The notes below the pieces were generated by a model. That model was given only the letters and a program-made list of their open reading frames with translations. It made no database searches and was not told the origin of the DNA. Positions 36,426 through 45,977 of a stretch of 64,000 bases of DNA are shown piece by piece (positions within the stretch are counted from its first letter, which is position 1; each line of letters begins with the position of its first letter). A program made the translations under genes and the position numbers. Source of the DNA: Planctomycetota bacterium (lineage in GTDB: Bacteria > Planctomycetota > UBA1135 > GCA-002686595); NCBI GenBank assembly GCA_021413885.1, contig JAIOPM010000013.1, positions 64,001-128,000 on the forward strand, read 5' to 3'.

Positions 36426-37058
36426 CTAACTCGTGATGCGGTGGAACTCGATCAGACGCTCGCCGCGCGTGAACGCGATCCCCGCGGCGCCGTTCGCCAT
36501 CGGGTCGTACTGCGTTCCGCGGCCGACGAAGCGGAACTCGCCTTCGCTGCCGTCGTGGAAACGCAGGCTGAAGTAGTAGGTGGTCCCGCCGCGTTCGAGG
36601 TCGGTGTCGCTGCGTCGATCGGTGACGATCGCGACGCGTCGCAGCATCGGCCGCGTGCGCAGGGAAGTCTGCCACGCGCGCGAGGCGACGACGGCGACGA
36701 GGCCGAGCACCACGAGCGCGTACCCGGCGATCGCCCACGGTCCGGTCAGCGTCGCGCCGCGCAGCAACACGGCGCAGACCCACAGACCGCCGACCACCAC
36801 CGCGATGCTCGCGAAGCTGCGCAGTTTGCGGGCGGGGGCTTCCGCCTCGTCATCCGCCGGGTTCCAAGTCTGCTTGGCGCGGAACTCGGCGTGGTCGCGG
36901 AGGCGGCCGAGGCGCTTCTGGACCTCGTCGTCCGGCGTGGTCGCCTTGCCGCCGAGCTGCAGGGGACTGCCGCAGTAGGCGCAGAGCGAGAGGTTGGTCC
37001 GCTTGAGCTTCGCTCCGCAGGTCGGACAGTTGGTTTGTACGGGGGCTTCGGCGGCCAT
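36426..37058 (-). CDS. Zinc-ribbon membrane protein with DUF3592-like C-terminal domain
   Basis: 210 residues from ATG 37058. The N-terminus is a zinc ribbon (Cys11-x2-Cys14, Cys26-x2-Cys29; CPTCGAKL, CAYCGS). Residues ~95-145 hold two membrane spans (SIAVVVGGLWVCAVLLRGA and WAIAGYALVVLGLVAVVAS). The last ~70 residues are beta-rich with YYFSLRFHDGSEGEFRF, like DUF3592 or SHOCT-adjacent domains. A small sensory or membrane-quality role is possible but not shown. It is co-transcribed with the amidinotransferase-type gene (2-nt gap). Confidence 0.7.
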   Translation of the reverse strand: MAAEAPVQTNCPTCGAKLKRTNLSLCAYCGSPLQLGGKATTPDDEVQKRLGRLRDHAEFRAKQTWNPADDEAEAPARKLRSFASIAVVVGGLWVCAVLLRGATLTGPWAIAGYALVVLGLVAVVASRAWQTSLRTRPMLRRVAIVTDRRSDTDLERGGTTYYFSLRFHDGSEGEFRFVGRGTQYDPMANGAAGIAFTRGERLIEFHRITS

Positions 37059-37511
37059 CGGCAGGCGGTCGGAGCGACGACCATAGCAGATCGAGGGCGG
37101 ATGCGCCGGGCTCGCGCGACGGACCGCTTCGCGTCGTCGCTCGCCGATGCCTGCGCCGGTGCGCGCTCCGGTGCGCGTGCCGATGCGCGCGCCGACGACA
37201 CGCTTCCTCGAACGAGCGCGAAGCGGTTGCGCTTTCGCGGCGGCGAGGCGAGAGTGAGTTCGCCCAACCACGATCCAGCGCGGAGGAAGGGTCCGCCCGT
37301 GCCGCCCGCACCGGTTTCGGGTGGTGGGCTGACGAACAAAGTGGAGAGGGTTCGCGGCGAGGGCCGGCGACGGGCGGACGGGGGAGATCCTAACGGATAC
37401 CTAACAGCTGTCCAGGGCCTTGCGCCGAGCCCGTGGGGCGAGGCCGCGAGTCGTTGCCCAAGCCACTGTCCTTCCTGAGCTTACGACGCCTCACCGAGCG
37501 ACCGATCCGCC
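37059..37511. other. 453-nt intergenic region with no gene seen
   Basis: Divergent gap between the zinc-ribbon gene and trmL. No tRNA-like cloverleaf or credible reading frame was found. At 37146-37200 a GCGC(G/T)CCGGTGCGCG-type short repeat is present. Two CCTAAC repeats (~37390 and ~37402) precede trmL and may mark its promoter. Confidence 0.5.
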
Positions 37512-38075
37512 ATGGACATCGTTCTCGTTCACCCAGAGATTCCACACAACACGGGCTGCATCGCTCGCCTCGCGGCGGCGACCGGGCGCACGCTCCACCT
37601 CATCGAGCCGCTCGGGTACTCGCTCGAGGACCGCTACCTCAAACGTGCCGGACTCGACTACTGGCCGTTGGTCGATCTGGTGGTGCACGCGAGCTGGAGT
37701 CACGCGCTCGACTCGCTCGCGAAGAACGGTCGACGGCCGATCGGCGAGCGCTTGCAACTTTTCACCGCGCGCGGCGGGACCTCACTCTTCGAAACCGAAT
37801 TCCAGTCCGACGACGTGCTGGTGTTCGGTTGCGAGTCGCAGGGCCTCGCGACTGAAATCGTGCAGGCGTATCCGTTGCAGCGGGTCTACGTGCCGATTCG
37901 TGCACAGGTGCGCAGCCTGAATCTCGCGAGCGTCGTCTGCTTGGCGACCTACACCGCGATGGTGCGTGCGGGGCTCGCTCTGCCGGCGAACGACGGCGGC
38001 TACGACGCACACCCTCGCGCTCGCGAGAACGTTCGACCGATCCAGCGCGCGCGGCGCACGAACATCGACGGTTGA
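37512..38075 (+). CDS. trmL: tRNA (cytidine(34)-2'-O)-methyltransferase TrmL
   Basis: 187 residues, a minimal SPOUT methyltransferase. It starts with MDIVLVHPEIPHNTGCIAR, whose Pro-x-Ile-x-x-Asn-x-Gly motif is the family start. SAM-knot motifs DVLVFGCESQGLATEI, RVYVPIRAQVRSLNLASVV and the LATY end follow. It would methylate the ribose of C34 or cmnm5U34 in tRNA-Leu, improving decoding. The end of the gene has a short Arg-rich tail. It stands alone, upstream of the respiratory operon. Confidence 0.9.
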   Translation: MDIVLVHPEIPHNTGCIARLAAATGRTLHLIEPLGYSLEDRYLKRAGLDYWPLVDLVVHASWSHALDSLAKNGRRPIGERLQLFTARGGTSLFETEFQSDDVLVFGCESQGLATEIVQAYPLQRVYVPIRAQVRSLNLASVVCLATYTAMVRAGLALPANDGGYDAHPRARENVRPIQRARRTNIDG

Positions 38076-38148
38076 CGCACCTTTTCGCGCCGCGCCGGCG
38101 CCCGCGGCGGTTTCGTCGCCTGCCTCTGGTCGTCGAAGAACTCGGCGC

Positions 38149-38176
38149 TAGACTCCCGGGCTTTCATACCTAGACT
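38149..38176 (+). promoter_or_regulatory. Two TAGACT boxes upstream of the respiratory operon
   Basis: TAGACT occurs at 38149-38154 and again at 38171-38176, 22 nt apart, 35-57 nt before actA. Two tandem start sites would fit a major operon. Confidence 0.35.
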
Positions 38177-38211
38177 TCGCGCGTCTGAGTCCCCCTCGGC
38201 GAGTCGGTTCG

Positions 38212-38862
38212 ATGGCGCAGCTCTTCCATAGAAGTTTCAACACCCTCTCCAAGGCGAGCATCGTCGTCGGTGGGTTGGTGGCCGCGACGGCCCTGACCTT
38301 GGTAGCGACGGCGAACACCACGTCTTGGACGACCTACGTCGGCGTCGCGCGGGACCAAACCCCGCCGTTCAGCCACAAGCACCACGTCGCGGGCCTCGGC
38401 ATCGACTGCCGCTTCTGCCACGTGACGGTCGAGGAGTCGGGCTTCGCCGGCATCCCCGCGACCAAGGTCTGCATGACCTGTCACTCGCAGGTGTGGGTCG
38501 ACGCGCCGATCCTCGAGCCCGTGCGCGCGAGCTATCGCACCGACAAGTCGGTCGAGTGGCTGCGTGTCCACGACTTGCCCGACTTCGTCTACTTCGATCA
38601 CTCGGTCCACGTCGCGAAGGGCGTCGGTTGTTCGACGTGCCACGGACAGGTGGACAAGATGCCGCTGATGTGGCGCGAGAACACGCTCAACATGGGCTGG
38701 TGCCTGTCGTGCCACCGCGATCCGGCGAAGTTCGTGCGACCGAAGGACAAGGTCTTCGACATGTCCTGGACGCCGCCCGGCGACCAGCACGAGCAAGGCG
38801 AGAAGCTGGTGCTCGAAAACCACATCACGAGCAAGACGAACTGCGGAGTCTGCCACCGATGA
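38212..38862 (+). CDS. actA: Alternative complex III subunit ActA, pentahaem cytochrome c
   Basis: 216 residues. The N-terminus has a signal anchor (residues ~20-40, VVGGLVAATALTLVATA). Five CXXCH haem motifs occur: CRFCH at 66, CMTCH at 87, CSTCH at 140, CLSCH at 164 and CGVCH at 211. Five haems is the count of ActA in alternative complex III. ActA takes electrons from the Fe-S subunit ActB and passes them towards ActE or the oxidase. The last motif ends at the C-terminus. The TGA overlaps the ATG of actB (ATGA), so the two are translationally coupled. Confidence 0.93.
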   Translation: MAQLFHRSFNTLSKASIVVGGLVAATALTLVATANTTSWTTYVGVARDQTPPFSHKHHVAGLGIDCRFCHVTVEESGFAGIPATKVCMTCHSQVWVDAPILEPVRASYRTDKSVEWLRVHDLPDFVYFDHSVHVAKGVGCSTCHGQVDKMPLMWRENTLNMGWCLSCHRDPAKFVRPKDKVFDMSWTPPGDQHEQGEKLVLENHITSKTNCGVCHR

Positions 38863-41810
38863 GTTCAAGCGACGTGTCCCCGATGTCCACGACGTCGCCG
38901 ACCGCTCCGGTTACCCAGATTCCCTCAGCGCGCGCGCTTTGGAAGAGTCAGGACCAACACTCCGGCGCCCTACAGGATTGGGCCGAGCGTCAGCACCCGT
39001 CGTTGCTCGCGCCGCTCTCCGATGAAGTCGCGCGCCGCGATCTCTTCCGTCTGCTCGGCGCGTCGGTCGCGCTCGCCGGCTTCTCCGCGTGCACGCGGCA
39101 ACCCGACGAGAAGATCCTGCCGTACGCGAAGAACCCGGAGACGTTGGTCCCGGGTAACCCGCTCTACTACGCGACCGCGATGCCGTGGGCGACCGGCGCG
39201 ATCGGCCTGTTGGTCGAGAGCCACATGGGCCGCCCGACCAAGATCGAAGGCAACGCGCAACATCCGTCGAGCCTCGGCTCGACCGATTGCTTCGCGCAAG
39301 CTTCGGTGCTCGGCCTCTACGACCCGGATCGTTCGACGACGTTGACGCGCGCCGGGCGCATCTCGACGTGGAACGACTTCCTCACCGACCTCACTGCGCA
39401 ACTCTCGTCGCAAACCGGCAAGCAAGGCGCCGGCCTGCGGATCCTGACGGGCACGGTGGTTTCTCCGACGCTCGCGGCGCGGTTGCGCGCGGTGCTCGCC
39501 GCGTACCCGTCGGCGAAGTGGATCCAGTACGAGCCGATCCATCGCGATCAAGCTCGCGCCGGTGCGCTCGCCGCGTTCGGCGAAGACGTGCTCGCGCGTC
39601 CCGACTTCGCCGCGGCGAAGATCGTCGTCGCGCTCGAAGGTGACTTCCTCGGCAACGGACCGGCGAGCGTCGCCGCGACGCGCGCCTTCTCGAAGGCTCG
39701 TCGCGCCCGCAAGGCGAAGTCGACGATCAACCGCCTCCACGCGGCCGAGTCCTCGATGTCGTTGACCGGCGCGATGGCGGATCATTTCGTCGCGGTGCGT
39801 CCGAGCGAGCTCACGGCGCTCGCCGCCGCGCTCGCGAAGGCGGTCGGCGCGACCTTCGAAGGCGACGCCGGCGCGTTGAGCGCGAAGGCGCAAGCGTGGG
39901 CCATCGCGGCCGCCGCGGACCTCGTCGCTCACAAGGGCGAATGCGTCGTGGTCGCGGGCGACGCCGCGAATTCGGATGTGCACGCGCTCGTGCACGCGAT
40001 GAACGCCGCGCTAGGCAACGTCGGCAAGACGGTGACGTACACCGAACCGGTCGCACCGGTCTCGATCGATCAGACGGCCGCGCTCGGCGAGCTCGCCGGC
40101 GACATGGCGCGCGGGACGATCGACGCGTTGGTGATGCTCGGCGTCAACCCGGTGTACGACGCGCCGGCGGATCTCGCGTTCAAGACCGCGTTGACCAAGG
40201 TTTCGTGGCTCGCGCACCTCGGCCTCTATCAGGACGAGACCGCCGAGCAGTGCTTGTGGCACATCAACGAAGCTCACTACCTCGAAGCGTGGGGCGACGC
40301 GCGCGGCTCCGACGGCAGCGTCGCGCTCGTGCAACCGCTGATCGCACCGCTGTACAGCGGCAAGAGCGCGATCGAAGTCGTCAACGCGTTGCTCGGCAAG
40401 GGCGGCGTCGTCGGTTACGAGTCGGTGCGCGAACACTGGCAGACCGTGTTCGCCGCGGCGACGTTCGAACACCAATGGCGTTCGGCGCTCCACGACGGAG
40501 TGGTGCCCGGCACCGCGCCGGAGACGAAGAGTGTGTCGCCGCGCTCGATCACCATCGCGTCGGCGAAGCGTGAAGAGGGCATGGAGCTCGTCCTCCGCGC
40601 CGACGACTCCGCGTTCGACGGCCGCTTCGCGAACAACTCGTGGCTGCAAGAGCTCCCGCGCACGTTGACCCGGTTGGTCTGGGACAACGCGGCGTTGATG
40701 AGCCTCGCGACCGCGACCCGCCTCGGCGTGAAGAACGGCGACGTCGTCGAGCTCGCGCTCGGCAAGGTCACGGTGCGCGCGCCGGTGTGGTTGGTTCCGG
40801 GACAAGCCGACGAATGCGTCGCGGTCCAACTCGGCTACGGACGCACGCGCGCGGGCTCGGTCGGCAACGGCGTCGGCTTCGACGCGTATCCGCTGCGCAG
40901 TTCGGGCGGTCAGTGGTCCGCGACCGGACTGCGCACGACGAAGACCGGCGACACGTACCAACTGGTCACGGCGCAGATGCACCACTCGATGGAGGGCCGC
41001 GATCTCATTCGCGTGCGCGAGTCGGGGCACATCGAGCGCGAAGGGCCCGAGGAGAAGATCCCGACCGTCTGGAAGGAATACGAGTACAACGGCAACGCGT
41101 GGGCGATGGTCATCGACCTCGGCTCGTGCACCGGTTGCAACGCCTGCACGATCGCGTGTCAGGCCGAGAACAACATCCCGGTCGTCGGCAAAGCGCAGGT
41201 CGCGAACACGCGCGAGATGCACTGGATCCGCATCGACCGCTACTTCGAGGGCGAGGACTTCGACGCCGCGCGCGTGCGCTTCCAACCGGTGCCGTGCATG
41301 CACTGCGAGAACGCGCCGTGCGAAGTCGTGTGTCCGGTCGGCGCGACCACTCACGGGCCCGAAGGGCTCAACGAGATGGTCTACAACCGTTGCGTCGGCA
41401 CGCGCTACTGCCTGAACAACTGCCCGTACAAGGTCAGGCGCTTCAACTTCCTGCTCTACCAGGACTTCGTCACCGAGTCCGTCAAGCTGCAACGCAACCC
41501 CGACGTGTCGGTGCGCTCGCGCGGCGTGATGGAGAAGTGCACGTACTGCATCCAGCGCATCAGCCAAGCCCGCATCCAAGCGATCCGCGAAGGCGGACGT
41601 CCGCTGGTCGACGGTGACATCGTCACCGCTTGCCAGTCGGTGTGCCCGGCGGAAGCGATCACGTTCGGCGACAAGAACGATCCGAAGAGCGCGGTCGCCA
41701 AGCTGCGCGAGGAGCCGCATCACTACGGCATCCTCGAGGACGTCAACACGAGACCGCGCACGACCTACCTCGCGAAGGTCGAGAACCGCGGCACGGAGCA
41801 CGAGGGTTGA
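38859..41810 (+). CDS. actB: Alternative complex III subunit ActB, molybdopterin-like plus Fe-S domains
   Basis: 983 residues. Residues ~62-80 look like a Tat/lipoprotein-type signal within the chain (RRDLFRLLGASVALAGFSAC). Then comes a molybdopterin-oxidoreductase-like domain of ~640 residues that lacks Mo-ligands, as is known for ActB1. The ferredoxin part begins with CTGCNACTIAC (Cys757) and continues with MHCENAPCEVVCPVGA, CVGTRYCLNNCPY and a last pair CTYC/CQSVCPAEA. These would hold three 4Fe-4S clusters and one 3Fe-4S. It receives electrons from quinol at the ActC interface and hands them to ActA. Confidence 0.93.
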   Translation: MSSSDVSPMSTTSPTAPVTQIPSARALWKSQDQHSGALQDWAERQHPSLLAPLSDEVARRDLFRLLGASVALAGFSACTRQPDEKILPYAKNPETLVPGNPLYYATAMPWATGAIGLLVESHMGRPTKIEGNAQHPSSLGSTDCFAQASVLGLYDPDRSTTLTRAGRISTWNDFLTDLTAQLSSQTGKQGAGLRILTGTVVSPTLAARLRAVLAAYPSAKWIQYEPIHRDQARAGALAAFGEDVLARPDFAAAKIVVALEGDFLGNGPASVAATRAFSKARRARKAKSTINRLHAAESSMSLTGAMADHFVAVRPSELTALAAALAKAVGATFEGDAGALSAKAQAWAIAAAADLVAHKGECVVVAGDAANSDVHALVHAMNAALGNVGKTVTYTEPVAPVSIDQTAALGELAGDMARGTIDALVMLGVNPVYDAPADLAFKTALTKVSWLAHLGLYQDETAEQCLWHINEAHYLEAWGDARGSDGSVALVQPLIAPLYSGKSAIEVVNALLGKGGVVGYESVREHWQTVFAAATFEHQWRSALHDGVVPGTAPETKSVSPRSITIASAKREEGMELVLRADDSAFDGRFANNSWLQELPRTLTRLVWDNAALMSLATATRLGVKNGDVVELALGKVTVRAPVWLVPGQADECVAVQLGYGRTRAGSVGNGVGFDAYPLRSSGGQWSATGLRTTKTGDTYQLVTAQMHHSMEGRDLIRVRESGHIEREGPEEKIPTVWKEYEYNGNAWAMVIDLGSCTGCNACTIACQAENNIPVVGKAQVANTREMHWIRIDRYFEGEDFDAARVRFQPVPCMHCENAPCEVVCPVGATTHGPEGLNEMVYNRCVGTRYCLNNCPYKVRRFNFLLYQDFVTESVKLQRNPDVSVRSRGVMEKCTYCIQRISQARIQAIREGGRPLVDGDIVTACQSVCPAEAITFGDKNDPKSAVAKLREEPHHYGILEDVNTRPRTTYLAKVENRGTEHEG

Positions 41811-41815
41811 GCGCC

Positions 41816-43255
41816 ATGCAACCGACCAACGACGCCGCGCTGCAGACTTCGACGGCGCAGCCCACCCACGATCTGCCGGTCATCGCGCCGGGGCATACGC
41901 TCGCGTCGATCACCGACAAGATCACGTCGATCGTCCTGCGTCGCGACACGCCGCTCGCGTGGGCGGCCGGTCTCGCGCTCGCGTCGACCGGGCTCTTCTT
42001 CCTCGTGATCTCCATCGCCTGGCTGCTCGCGAAGGGCACCGGCGTGTGGGGCATCAACAACGAAGTCGGCTGGGGCTTCGCGATCATCAACTTCGTGTGG
42101 TGGATCGGCATCGGCCACGCCGGCACGCTCATCTCCGCGATTCTCTTGCTGCTCAATCAGCAGTGGCGCACGTCGATCAACCGCGCGGCCGAGGCGATGA
42201 CGCTCTTCGCCGTCGCGTGCGCGGGGATGTTCCCGCTGCTGCACGTCGGACGTCCGTGGCTCGCGTTCTGGCTGTTCCCGATCCCCAACACGATGGGCGT
42301 GTGGCCGCAGTTCCGCAGCCCGCTCCTGTGGGACGTGTTCGCGGTGTCGACGTACGCGACGGTTTCCGCGCTCTTCTGGTTCACGGGGCTCATCCCCGAC
42401 TTGGCGACGTTGCGCGATCAGGCGAAGAACATCTGGGCGAAGCGCATCTTCGGAATGCTCTCGCTCGGTTGGCGCGGCGCGGCGATGCACTGGGAGCGCT
42501 ACGAGATCGCCTACCTGATCCTCGCGGGTCTCTCGACGCCGCTGGTCGTCTCGGTGCACACCGTGGTGTCCTTCGACTTCGCGGTCAGCATCGTGCCGGG
42601 CTGGCACGCGACGATCTTGCCGCCGTACTTCGTCGCGGGCGCGATCTACTCGGGCTTCGCGATGGTGCTCACGCTGATGATCCCGTTGCGCTCGGCGTTC
42701 GGGTTCAAGGACTTCATCACCGATCGCCACCTCAACAACATGGCGAAGGTGATGTTGGCGACGGGCTTGATCGTCGCCTATGGCTACGTGATGGAGGCGT
42801 TCTTCGCGTGGTACAGCGCGGCGCCCTACGAGCTCGCGATGATCCACAACCGCATGTTCGGCGCGGCGTGGAAGTCCTACTGGGCGTTGATCCTGTTCAA
42901 CGTCGCGATCCCGCAGCTCCTCTGGTTCCGCGGCGTGCGCCTGAACCCGATGTGGCTGTTCATGATCTCGATCGTGGTCAACATCGGCATGTGGCTCGAG
43001 CGCTACGTGATCGTCGTCACGAGCCTCGAACGCGACTTCATGCCGTCCGCTTGGGCCGACTACTACCCGACCAAGTGGGACGTGATGCTGTACATCGGCA
43101 CCATCGGATTCTTCTTCTTCGCGTTCTTCCTCTTCATCCGCTTCCTGCCGTCGATCGCGATCTTCGAGATGAAGTCGCTGGTTCCGCGGCGTGACGCGGG
43201 CGGTGCGAAGGGCTCGGCGGCGAGCTCCACGAAGGAAGGAACTCACCACTCATGA
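41816..43255 (+). CDS. actC: Alternative complex III subunit ActC, NrfD-like quinol-site membrane protein
   Basis: 479 residues. After a short hydrophilic N-terminus, about ten transmembrane segments follow, with the NrfD-like features WWIGIGHAGTLISAILLLL, HVGRPWLAFWLFP and a WGWA-type loop. The ATG at 41816 lies 5 nt after the actB stop. In known ACIII, ActC and ActF form the two quinol-side, proton-channel halves, and ActC carries the quinol site. The last residues are hydrophilic and rich in Ser/Gly/Lys. The TGA overlaps the start of actD. Confidence 0.93.
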   Translation: MQPTNDAALQTSTAQPTHDLPVIAPGHTLASITDKITSIVLRRDTPLAWAAGLALASTGLFFLVISIAWLLAKGTGVWGINNEVGWGFAIINFVWWIGIGHAGTLISAILLLLNQQWRTSINRAAEAMTLFAVACAGMFPLLHVGRPWLAFWLFPIPNTMGVWPQFRSPLLWDVFAVSTYATVSALFWFTGLIPDLATLRDQAKNIWAKRIFGMLSLGWRGAAMHWERYEIAYLILAGLSTPLVVSVHTVVSFDFAVSIVPGWHATILPPYFVAGAIYSGFAMVLTLMIPLRSAFGFKDFITDRHLNNMAKVMLATGLIVAYGYVMEAFFAWYSAAPYELAMIHNRMFGAAWKSYWALILFNVAIPQLLWFRGVRLNPMWLFMISIVVNIGMWLERYVIVVTSLERDFMPSAWADYYPTKWDVMLYIGTIGFFFFAFFLFIRFLPSIAIFEMKSLVPRRDAGGAKGSAASSTKEGTHHS

Positions 43256-43791
43256 AGCACGAGACCCCGTCGATCTACGGCGTGCTGGCGGAGTTCGCCG
43301 GCGCCGACGAGTTGGTCGCGGCCTGCAAACGCGTCAAGGCCGCGGGCTACGACAAGGTCGAAGCCTACTCGCCGATGCCGGTCGAGGAAGCCGGTCACGC
43401 GCTCGGCCACAAGTCGTACTTGTCGGCGCTGATCTTCTGCGGCGGAGCGACCGGTGCGATCACCGGCTTCGGGATGCAGACCTGGATCTCGGTGTTCGAC
43501 TATCCGTTGAACGTCGGCGGTCGTCCGTTCTTCTCGTGGCCGTCGTTCATCGTGATCACGTTCGAGATGACGGTGCTCTTCTCCGCGCTGACGGCGGTGA
43601 TCGGCATGATCGCGCTCAACGGTCTGCCGCAGCCGTACCACCCGCTCTTCAACTCGGCCGCGTTCGAACGCGCCACTCGCAATCGCTTCTTCCTCTGCAT
43701 CGAAGCCGCCGATCCGCGCTTCGATCTCGCCGAGGTCAAGAAGGTCCTGCAGAGCACGGATCCGTTGCTCGTCGAGGAGGTCCCTCAGTGA
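43252..43791 (+). CDS. actD: Alternative complex III subunit ActD (DUF3341)
   Basis: 179 residues with two membrane spans at ~60-80 and ~100-120. It opens with SIYGVLAEFAGADELVAACKRVKAAGYDKVEAYSP split by the DUF3341 pattern, then the characteristic SPMPVEE. The C-terminal end is a ferredoxin-like soluble domain (RFFLCIEAADPRFD). ActD is a structural membrane subunit of ACIII. It starts in the TGA of actC (ATGA), and its own stop TGA shares one base with the ATG of actE. Confidence 0.92.
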   Translation: MKHETPSIYGVLAEFAGADELVAACKRVKAAGYDKVEAYSPMPVEEAGHALGHKSYLSALIFCGGATGAITGFGMQTWISVFDYPLNVGGRPFFSWPSFIVITFEMTVLFSALTAVIGMIALNGLPQPYHPLFNSAAFERATRNRFFLCIEAADPRFDLAEVKKVLQSTDPLLVEEVPQ

Positions 43792-44372
43792 TGCGCGCTT
43801 CCCCGATTCTCCTCGGCCTCGCGGTGCTCGCCTGCGCGTTCGCGTCGGCCGGCTGCCGCCAGGACATGCACGATCAACCCAAACTGCGCGGCATGCGCGG
43901 CTCGGCGTTCTTCGCCGACGGACGCGGCGTGCGTCCGACCGTGCCCGGCACCGTCGCACGCGGACGCCTCAACGAGGACGAGCTGCTCTACACCGGCAAA
44001 GTCGACGGCAAGCTCGCCGACGTCTTCCCGTTCGAGATCACGCGCAAGGACCTCGAGCGCGGGCGCGAACGCTTCGGCATCTACTGCACGCCTTGCCACG
44101 ACCAGACCGGTTCGGGCGGCGGCATGATCGTGCAGCGCGGCATGAAGCGTCCGCCCTCGTACCACATCCAACGCCTGCGCGATCAACCGCCGGGCTACTT
44201 CTTCGACGTGATGACCAACGGCTTCGGCGCGATGTTCGACGTCTCCGACCGCGTGAAGCCCGAGGATCGCTGGCGCATCGCGGCCTACATCCGCGTGCTG
44301 CAGCTCTCGCAGAACGGCACGCTCGCGGACGTTCCGCCGGCCGAGCGCACGAAGTTGGAGGCGGCCCAGTGA
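43791..44372 (+). CDS. actE: Alternative complex III subunit ActE, monohaem cytochrome c lipoprotein
   Basis: 193 residues. A lipoprotein signal ends in SAGC (Cys ~22), which should tether it to the membrane. One CXXCH (CTPCH, Cys99) is followed by a Met-containing segment for the axial ligand (GFGAMFDVSDRV). The C-terminal helix IAAYIRVLQLSQN is the usual end of a class I cytochrome c. ActE is the electron outlet of ACIII toward cytochrome c oxidase. Overlaps with both neighbours are 1 and 4 nt. Confidence 0.92.
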   Translation: MRASPILLGLAVLACAFASAGCRQDMHDQPKLRGMRGSAFFADGRGVRPTVPGTVARGRLNEDELLYTGKVDGKLADVFPFEITRKDLERGRERFGIYCTPCHDQTGSGGGMIVQRGMKRPPSYHIQRLRDQPPGYFFDVMTNGFGAMFDVSDRVKPEDRWRIAAYIRVLQLSQNGTLADVPPAERTKLEAAQ

Positions 44373-45562
44373 GCAACCTCAACAGCGAAGCCCTGCGCGC
44401 GCGCATCGACGGAGTCCAGAAGCTCGCGCTCGGCGTCGGCATCGTCGGCGCGGTCGGCGCGGGTGTCGGCTTCTCCCAGGATCCCGAAGAGTTCTACCGC
44501 TCGTACTTGGTCGCCTTCCTGTTCTGGATGGCGTTCCCGCTCGGCTGCCTCGGCCTGACGTTGGTCCACACGTTGACCGGCGGCAACTGGGGTATCTCCG
44601 CGCGCCGCGTGTTGCACGCCGGGATGCGCACGCTGCCGTTGACCGCGCTCTTCTTCGTCGTGGTCGCGGTCGGGATGCACCACTTGTACGAGTGGTCGCA
44701 CGCGGACGTGGTCGCGAACGATCCGATCCTGACGCACAAGGCGAAGTACCTGAACCCGACGGGCTTCTACATCCGCGCGGCGTTGTACTTCGCGTTCTGG
44801 GTCGGCTACGCGTTCATGCTCAGCGCCCGTCACGACGAGTACGAGCGCCGGCGTGACGAGAGCTACGCGCGCACCACGCGCAACTTGGCCGGCATCGGCA
44901 CATTGCTCTTCGTGTTGTCGGTGACGTTCGCGGTGACCGACTGGGCGATGTCCCTCGAACCGCATTGGTTCTCGACGATCTACGGCGTGATGTTCATCGT
45001 CGGCCAAGGCCTGACGACGCTCGCGTTCACGATCGTGATGAGCGCATGGCTCGCCAAAAGCGACCCGTACTCCGCGATCATGCAGCCCAAGCGCTACCAC
45101 GACCTGGGCAAGCTCATGTTCGCGTTCACGCTGCTGTGGGGCTACGTGACGCTCGCGCAGTTCCTGATCATCTGGTCGGGCAACTTGCCCGAAGAAACGC
45201 CGTGGTACCTGAGCCGCGGCTACACGAGCTGGCGCGGCATCCTGATCTTCCTGCTCACCTGCCACTTCGGTCTGCCGTTCCTGATCCTGCTCTCGAAGAA
45301 AGTGAAGCGGAACCCGGCGCTGGTCTCGAAGGTCGCGCTGTTCATCCTCTTGATGCGCTTCGTCGACATCAACTGGTTGATCCTGCCCGCGTTCCACAAG
45401 ACGGGCTTCCACTTCCACTGGCTCTACGTCGCGACGCCCGCGGCGATGGGCGGTTTGTGGGTCGCGTACTTCATGCGCGAGCTGAAGGGCCGTCTCGCCG
45501 GCGCGCCCGCCGACACCTACTTGGAGCGCGCGCTCGAAGTCGCGCCTTCGCACGGACACTGA
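44369..45562 (+). CDS. actF: Alternative complex III subunit ActF, second NrfD-like membrane subunit
   Basis: 397 residues with about ten spans. GTG start at 44369, overlapping the actE stop (GTGA). Conserved elements include WAMSLEPHWFSTIYGVMF, GQGLTTLAF, YHDLGKLMFAF, LLWGYVTLAQFLIIWSGNLP and a PAFHKTGFHFHW stretch with several His. ActF pairs with ActC and is thought to form a proton half-channel. It is the last canonical ACIII subunit before the oxidase block. Confidence 0.92.
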   Translation: MSNLNSEALRARIDGVQKLALGVGIVGAVGAGVGFSQDPEEFYRSYLVAFLFWMAFPLGCLGLTLVHTLTGGNWGISARRVLHAGMRTLPLTALFFVVVAVGMHHLYEWSHADVVANDPILTHKAKYLNPTGFYIRAALYFAFWVGYAFMLSARHDEYERRRDESYARTTRNLAGIGTLLFVLSVTFAVTDWAMSLEPHWFSTIYGVMFIVGQGLTTLAFTIVMSAWLAKSDPYSAIMQPKRYHDLGKLMFAFTLLWGYVTLAQFLIIWSGNLPEETPWYLSRGYTSWRGILIFLLTCHFGLPFLILLSKKVKRNPALVSKVALFILLMRFVDINWLILPAFHKTGFHFHWLYVATPAAMGGLWVAYFMRELKGRLAGAPADTYLERALEVAPSHGH

Positions 45563-45565
45563 GCC

Positions 45566-45949
45566 ATGGCCAGTCACCACGCACCGGCGGCTTCCACCGC
45601 CAACTACGAGAAGGACGACGCGAAGGTCAAGCCGATCCTCGTGTTCACCGTGTTGCTCGTGATCGCCAATGTCGCGACCTTCTACGCGATGCGGTGGACC
45701 AACGACGCGTACATGCGCGCCGAGAACGACAAGGATCGCGCGACGCACCCGCTCGCGACTCCGAATCAAGAGCCGCCGGCTCCGCGTCTCCAAGCTCAAC
45801 CGAGCGCCGAGTTGGCGGTCTTCAAGGCCGAGCAGCTGAACGAAACCACGTCGTACCAATGGATCGATCGCACGACGGGCGTCGTGCGCCTGCCGATCGA
45901 TCGCGCGATGGACGTGATGTCCGAACGCGGGCTGCCGCACCGCAAGTGA
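45566..45949 (+). CDS. Small single-span protein of the ACIII-caa3 operon, unknown function
   Basis: 127 residues. One span at ~22-45 (KPILVFTVLLVIANVATFYAM) followed by a Pro-rich linker and a small soluble domain. The end TSYQWIDRTTGVVRLPIDRAM with ERGLPHRK is conserved in small genes between ActF and Sco in other ACIII operons. It may help join ACIII to the oxidase, by position only. Gap to actF is 3 nt. Confidence 0.75.
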   Translation: MASHHAPAASTANYEKDDAKVKPILVFTVLLVIANVATFYAMRWTNDAYMRAENDKDRATHPLATPNQEPPAPRLQAQPSAELAVFKAEQLNETTSYQWIDRTTGVVRLPIDRAMDVMSERGLPHRK

Positions 45950-45977
45950 GCCGACGCCGCCACGACCCATCGACCGC

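Noticed and set aside
37059-37511. tRNA or small RNA in the largest gap
   Set aside because: No acceptor stem or T-arm pattern was found on either strand. A small RNA cannot be excluded by eye.
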